In this document: in pieces, positions 60,193 through 64,000 of the stretch
How positions within the stretch are numbered: the stretch's first letter is position 1
How the letters are laid out: each line of letters begins with the position of its first letter
Assembly (NCBI RefSeq): GCF_035013185.1
Contig: NZ_JAYGJO010000020.1
Coordinates: forward strand, 1 to 64,000
From: Acerihabitans sp035013185
Lineage (GTDB): Bacteria; Pseudomonadota; Gammaproteobacteria; Enterobacterales; Enterobacteriaceae
Length of the DNA stretch: 64,000 nt
Direction of reading: 5' to 3'
Translations under genes and position numbers: made by a program
Notes under the pieces: model-generated
What the model was told of the DNA's origin: nothing
Databases searched by the model: none
The model's input: only the letters and a program-made list of their open reading frames with translations

Positions 60193-61302
60193 TTAACCTT
60201 TATTATTACCCTTAAGTGTCACTACTAACAATTTCTGACCAGGATATGCTTCAGTATTAAACGGGTATGGTGCTGAGTCATATAGCGCTAATACTTTTTT
60301 CATCGCTTCCATAAAACCTGCATCTGATTTATCTTTCGAAGTGACCGTAAATGGCGTGATAATGTTGTAGTCTTTTTCTTGAGTGCGCCAGACTAACGTC
60401 CAGCCTTGTTCAGCTGTCCATTCCGAAACCATCGCTGAAATCATGACACCACTTCTGGCTGTCCAGGTAGACAACGTCACGGGCTTATATGAAACTACAG
60501 GTTTTATTTCATTTTCAACTTGAATTTTTTTGCCAGCCAATCGTGATGGGGAGTTTATATTCTGGTCATTAGTAAACGGTGACTTTGAATTTTTTTTATT
60601 AGCAATGACTACAATGTTATCTGAAGACTTCCCTGGTGATTTTAATGTAGCTGAGACAACTGTAGTTTCAGAATAAGGAATTATTTTTTCTTTTTCTTGA
60701 CTTACGTATATTTTTGAATTAGACCAATCAACAACCGCTTTAAGATGATTGTTATCAAGGACTTTATCTAATGAGATTAACCACCGCTCACCACTACTCC
60801 AGATTATATGTTGTTTGGTATATTTTTTCTGAACAGAGGGGTACAGCAACACACCATAACCGGTAGGGATGATTTTCTGCAAGCCCCCGCTGAGTGTGGA
60901 ACTGCTTCCTGTTGACGCAGTTAAAGGGATGGTGGCGGGGAAATTCCCAATAAAAGTAATATGGTTAAGGCTCTTGGATAACGCCTGAATTTCGGTAGCA
61001 GACATTGATGACGCCGGTAATGATTTTGGTGTAATCGAATTATTTTTTACTGCCGGACTTGGAGGCAGCATACGTACAGGTGAAACATTCCGGGTGTTGG
61101 CTAATTGACCTGCCTGATATGGTTCATCAATAAAAATATTTTTTTCAGGACTCACATTCTGAAGTGCCTTTGTGCTTTGAATTACCGGAGGTTTAGCACC
61201 GGTATACTCATAACTTGGGATAACGTCAAATCCAGCAAAAGCAGATGGAATATTGCAATATGAAAATAGTGCCAACGCAAAGGCTGAAACATAATGTTTC
61301 AT
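60193..61302 (-). CDS. pilL: PilL-type protein with TcpQ-like C-terminal domain
   Basis: The 369-residue product has a signal peptide (YVSAFALALFSYCNIPSAFA) and a periplasmic region. The C-terminal TcpQ-like domain reads GVMISAMVSEWTAEQGWTLV, then EAMKKVLALYDSAPYPFN, then KLLVVTLKG, as in PilL and TcpQ, which support the secretin. The middle has another domain (VLLYPSVQKKYTKQHIIWSS). It is a lipoprotein in R64, but no lipobox is clear here. Confidence 0.85.
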   Translation of the reverse strand: MKHYVSAFALALFSYCNIPSAFAGFDVIPSYEYTGAKPPVIQSTKALQNVSPEKNIFIDEPYQAGQLANTRNVSPVRMLPPSPAVKNNSITPKSLPASSMSATEIQALSKSLNHITFIGNFPATIPLTASTGSSSTLSGGLQKIIPTGYGVLLYPSVQKKYTKQHIIWSSGERWLISLDKVLDNNHLKAVVDWSNSKIYVSQEKEKIIPYSETTVVSATLKSPGKSSDNIVVIANKKNSKSPFTNDQNINSPSRLAGKKIQVENEIKPVVSYKPVTLSTWTARSGVMISAMVSEWTAEQGWTLVWRTQEKDYNIITPFTVTSKDKSDAGFMEAMKKVLALYDSAPYPFNTEAYPGQKLLVVTLKGNNKG

Positions 61303-61404
61303 GGTTTTCTCCAGAAAACTTTTAAATTATTAGGTTCATAATTATTCAATTATCTATTCTAAAAAAATATTATTCAACCTAATTTAAAATCAAAACACTT
61401 TTAT

Positions 61405-61869
61405 TTAATTAACGCTTACATAAACAACATCACCATTTTGAATCACTGAGGGTAATGTAACCCCAGTAACATTTTGCCCTTTCACATTAAACTGCCCATT
61501 ACTTGAATGACCAACATTTAATGAATTATCTGTTAACTCGCGAAGACGACCTTCCAAACCACCAGGGCATCCCCCCGTGCAATAAACAAAACCACGCCCC
61601 CCGCTTAAATAGTTTCTAATACGAACATCTCGCCCAGAAAACCATTGTGGAACATTTAATTCACTGTCTGTAGCAGCCCCAGATTTGGCAGGGTTAGTCC
61701 GCGAATACGATGATACATACCCCCGATAACTAGCCATCTGATTTGCAAGAGAGTCAATCTGGCCTATGACATTAATATTTTGTTCATCATTAAATAGCTT
61801 ATTCCGACCTGACGCAGTAACGATCAATATTAAAAAGGCGATTGCAGTAATTACTTGTCCAGGTGTCAT
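61405..61869 (-). CDS. pilM: PilM-type pilus protein
   Basis: The 154-residue product has an N-terminal hydrophobic segment (VITAIAFLILIVTAS) then a periplasmic domain with QIDSLANQMASYRGYVSSY and LNVPQWFSGRDVRIRNYL, the pattern of IncI PilM. Two cysteines near 97-101 (YCTGGCPGG) are unusual. In R64 pilM follows pilL; here it precedes pilL, with a 102-bp gap, so the locus is rearranged at its start. Confidence 0.75.
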   Translation of the reverse strand: MTPGQVITAIAFLILIVTASGRNKLFNDEQNINVIGQIDSLANQMASYRGYVSSYSRTNPAKSGAATDSELNVPQWFSGRDVRIRNYLSGGRGFVYCTGGCPGGLEGRLRELTDNSLNVGHSSNGQFNVKGQNVTGVTLPSVIQNGDVVYVSVN

Positions 61870-61971
61870 TAAAATTGATTCCAGTAGATTTGTATTGAAT
61901 TACATATTAATATAATACCAGTTAATAAATAAAAAACTCTTCATAAATAAACTAATTTTTCGGAGATTTAT

Positions 61972-62457
61972 ATGGATGGTTTACCACCGCTTTCTAATGC
62001 TCAGATTGAGCATATGCGACAGCTCGAACCCTGCGTAAAAATGGCCTCGGAACGCTATCGAATAAATACTGAAATATTCAGAGCAATAGTTCTGACCGAA
62101 TACACTAAGCCAGGACAGGTTGTCAAAAACAAGAACGGATCTGTTGACATGAGTGTGGCGGGAATTAATTCAATTCATCTCCCTGAACTCAAAAAATTCC
62201 ACATTGACAGAGATGTTTTGGTTAACAACACCTGCGTAAACCTGATGGTAGGTGCCTGGATACTTGCTCAAAGAATGGCTGAAGTCAATACAAACGATCC
62301 AAAGCAGCTCTGGAGGGCAATTGGCGCTTATAACTCTAAAACAGAGAAATGGAATTTTATTTACCAGAGACTCGTCTGGAATAATATTCAACGCTTGCGC
62401 ATCTATTATCCTCAAATAAATTACACCTTTAAGGATATGAAAATTGCATCTAACTAA
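61972..62457 (+). CDS. pilT: Lytic transglycosylase of the pilus locus
   Basis: The 161-residue product has the lytic transglycosylase core: catalytic Glu43 in AIVLTEYTKP, then DMSVAGINSIHLPELKKF, LMVGAWILAQRM and AIGAYNS. Such enzymes open gaps in peptidoglycan for the pilus or transfer channel. In R64 this activity is called PilT, unrelated to retraction ATPases. No signal peptide is visible at this start, which is odd for an enzyme acting in the periplasm. It is divergent from pilM and overlaps the next gene by 14 bp. Confidence 0.8.
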   Translation: MDGLPPLSNAQIEHMRQLEPCVKMASERYRINTEIFRAIVLTEYTKPGQVVKNKNGSVDMSVAGINSIHLPELKKFHIDRDVLVNNTCVNLMVGAWILAQRMAEVNTNDPKQLWRAIGAYNSKTEKWNFIYQRLVWNNIQRLRIYYPQINYTFKDMKIASN

Positions 62458-63262
62458 ACGATGTTTTGAGTTCACATTATCATCCTTGCTAATTATAAGC
62501 CTGGGTGTAACTGTTGATTTTTATTCTGGTGCATTCTTAAACAATAGCATCTTTTTTTTTGTATCAGTTATATATGCATTCATATCACTACCGCTTATGG
62601 CAATGACTATGTATTATTTCCCCAAAAAAATAATTATTGAACATATAAATTATTGTAAAAAATTTCTTGGACTAGATAAAAAATTAATAAAAAATATTTC
62701 CACCTTCCCCACTGATGACTACATTGTCAATTTTTTTACTTTATTCATATTTTCTGGTATCGCATCTGTATTAGTTGCAATAATTATTATCTTTTCTTTT
62801 ATTAATTTGCCATTTGAAGTAAAATTAATTTATTTAACATTTTCCCAAACCCTTATTGTGTTGGCTTGGATTGATTTCAAGAACTTCATGATTCCTGAAG
62901 AAATAACACTTCCGTTAATGATTATCGGATTAACCATTTCAGTTACAGAATTATCTCCAGTGACTATAAATGATTCTGTAAAAGGTTTTTTATTCCCAGC
63001 ACTAATTGTTGTCTGTATGAAAACCATAAAAATGCTAGCAGAAGTCTTTAGAGTTTTCCCAGACAAAGAATTTATCGGCATGGGGGATATTTACTTACTT
63101 TCCGTGTGTGGTGCCTGGCTGGGAATGTCACGAATGGTTTATATGATGATGTATATTTTAAGCTTTTCTCTAATATATGCAGTCATACTCAGAACAAGAA
63201 AGATTCCCCTGGCAGTTCCGATATGTCTTTCATCAGCAACAATTCTGCTAACTCAATTTTAA
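62444..63262 (+). CDS. pilU: Prepilin peptidase (PilU-type, A24 family)
   Basis: The product of about 272 residues is polytopic. It keeps the two catalytic aspartates of the aspartic prepilin peptidase: one in AWIDFKNFMIPEEI and one in IGMGDIYLL. The cytoplasmic methyltransferase domain with cysteine clusters is absent, as in several type IVb peptidases. It should cut PilS and PilV. Translation probably starts at TTG 62444 with AAGGA upstream, overlapping the transglycosylase gene by 14 bp. Confidence 0.9.
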   Translation: MHLTKRCFEFTLSSLLIISLGVTVDFYSGAFLNNSIFFFVSVIYAFISLPLMAMTMYYFPKKIIIEHINYCKKFLGLDKKLIKNISTFPTDDYIVNFFTLFIFSGIASVLVAIIIIFSFINLPFEVKLIYLTFSQTLIVLAWIDFKNFMIPEEITLPLMIIGLTISVTELSPVTINDSVKGFLFPALIVVCMKTIKMLAEVFRVFPDKEFIGMGDIYLLSVCGAWLGMSRMVYMMMYILSFSLIYAVILRTRKIPLAVPICLSSATILLTQF

Positions 63263-63274
63263 ATTGAGTATTGA

Positions 63275-63299
63275 GAAAGGGGCGACGTTAGCCCCTTTC
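63275..63299. terminator. Terminator between pilU and the right-end gene
   Basis: GAAAGGGGC (63275-63283) and GCCCCTTTC (63291-63299) form a 9-bp stem between convergent genes. A palindrome ACTCAATTT-T-AAATTGAGT overlaps the pilU stop at 63251-63269. Confidence 0.75.
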
Positions 63300-63309
63300 A
63301 ATAAATTAT

Positions 63310-64000
63310 TTATGGTGATGGAGCGTTTTCTGACTCTTGTCCTTTTGATGAAGTAAATCTGCTGATAGCTTCCCGGATTTTCTCAACAATTTCTTTGATA
63401 CGCATTTTGAACTCTTCCAGTTTAGAGAACATATCTTCTCCTGGCGGTGCGTCTGCTACAACTTCTTCCATCTGCTCTCGCTGTTTTTCCAATTCAGAAT
63501 CAATGTGTTCAGACGCATCATGATCAACAACTCTTTGCTGCTTATCTTTCAACACCTGGTAGGTTTCAATCCACTCGTCCAGATTATTGTCTGCGGTTTT
63601 CAGCGTATCTTTCAGCTCTGTATCATTTTCAACGGCATTCTGAATGGTTTCGCGAATGTAAGCATATTCTGGATCGTGAGATATTTTCTGATTCATCTCT
63701 GTTACGCTTATACCATTTTCTCGCGCCAGAGCCTCAATTTGCGATTTAATTGGTTTAACTTTTTCATGCGCCCAGAAAGTATCAATACTTTCACGATATG
63801 CATCACGTCGGGCTTCCATTTGACCGAACAGGAAGTTGTCTGGTGATTTTGATGGGCTTGGAAGTGAATAAATTATTGGCGAATCACTCTCAGAAAAATC
63901 CCGTTCAGACTTATTCCCCTCCACATCTGCTATGGGTTGTGTCGCTTCAGCCTCAGGTGAATCAGCTTTAGGATGCGATGGCGTCTGATTTTGCAGACCG
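63310..64000 (-). CDS. C-terminal part of a large gene running off the window
   Basis: The frame is open from 63310 to the window end at 64000 without a stop, and the GTG at 63924 lies inside it. The visible part (about 230 residues) is charged and helical, with coiled-coil character (EQMEEVVADAPPG, then EFKMRIKEIVEKIREAISRF) and a Pro/Ser/Glu-rich stretch before it. It could be the tail of a relaxase, primase or other large transfer protein. There is too little to decide. Confidence 0.5.
   Translation of the reverse strand, partial: GLQNQTPSHPKADSPEAEATQPIADVEGNKSERDFSESDSPIIYSLPSPSKSPDNFLFGQMEARRDAYRESIDTFWAHEKVKPIKSQIEALARENGISVTEMNQKISHDPEYAYIRETIQNAVENDTELKDTLKTADNNLDEWIETYQVLKDKQQRVVDHDASEHIDSELEKQREQMEEVVADAPPGEDMFSKLEEFKMRIKEIVEKIREAISRFTSSKGQESENAPSP

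Overview
The window looks like part of a large conjugative plasmid (less likely an integrative conjugative element) from an enterobacterium or close relative. The evidence is an AT-rich backbone, a plasmid-type Hha protein, a Dot/Icm (IncI-type, type IVB) secretion block, a complete thin type IVb pilus locus, KfrA-, ParB- and ParM-like maintenance genes, and plasmid-encoded helicase and topoisomerases. I see no tRNA or rRNA genes, no CRISPR array, no recognisable Rep initiator and no relaxase catalytic domain, so replication initiation and DNA processing genes are probably outside the window.

Layout. Positions 1-430 hold a centromere-like array of ATATCAG iterons with three double-hairpin modules. 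From 669 to 11006 there is a transfer block: IcmT-like protein, ParM-like actin with two small putative ribbon-helix-helix partners, TrbA/IcmP, TrbB/DsbC-like, four unknown genes, two reverse-strand unknown genes, and TraY/DotA. From 11 to 18.6 kb come ParB with a long upstream control region, a secreted protein, a tyrosine recombinase with adjacent inverted repeats, and small unknown genes. From 18.7 to 25.2 kb are a fused double AbrB/MazE-type regulator with a palindromic operator, an AAA ATPase, DnaB, a DciA-like helicase loader and an XRE regulator.

From 25.2 to 36.7 kb is an accessory and defence-like region: SNF2 helicase plus PD-(D/E)XK nuclease, MntA/HepT, an unknown two-gene unit with a strong operator, KfrA, AbiH, a GC-rich non-coding island, a DUF2971 protein, HigBA and Hha. 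From 36.8 to 39.5 kb is a cassette of unknown genes. From 39.5 to 48.9 kb one long reverse-strand gene array carries five unknown genes, two type IA topoisomerases, small genes and an ArdC/TraC-type metalloprotein. It looks like a set for handling incoming or replicating DNA. A divergent HerA/VirB4-like ATPase with an inserted DUF5710-like module follows.

From 50.7 to 63.3 kb lies the thin-pilus locus: pilM-L-N-O-P-Q-R-S, a PilT-like retraction ATPase and pilV on the reverse strand, with a transglycosylase and the prepilin peptidase divergent. The window ends inside a large reverse-strand gene.

The thin pilus probably brings cells together in liquid mating, the Dot/Icm channel moves DNA, and ParM/ParB/KfrA plus toxin-antitoxin pairs keep the plasmid. 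The most unusual signals are the covarying double hairpins at the left end, the DnaB-DciA pairing, a 10-base G run inside pilO that could switch the pilus on and off, the ATPase with the DUF5710-like insert, and several compact unknown operons with strong operators. All assignments are from reading motifs; no searches were run.
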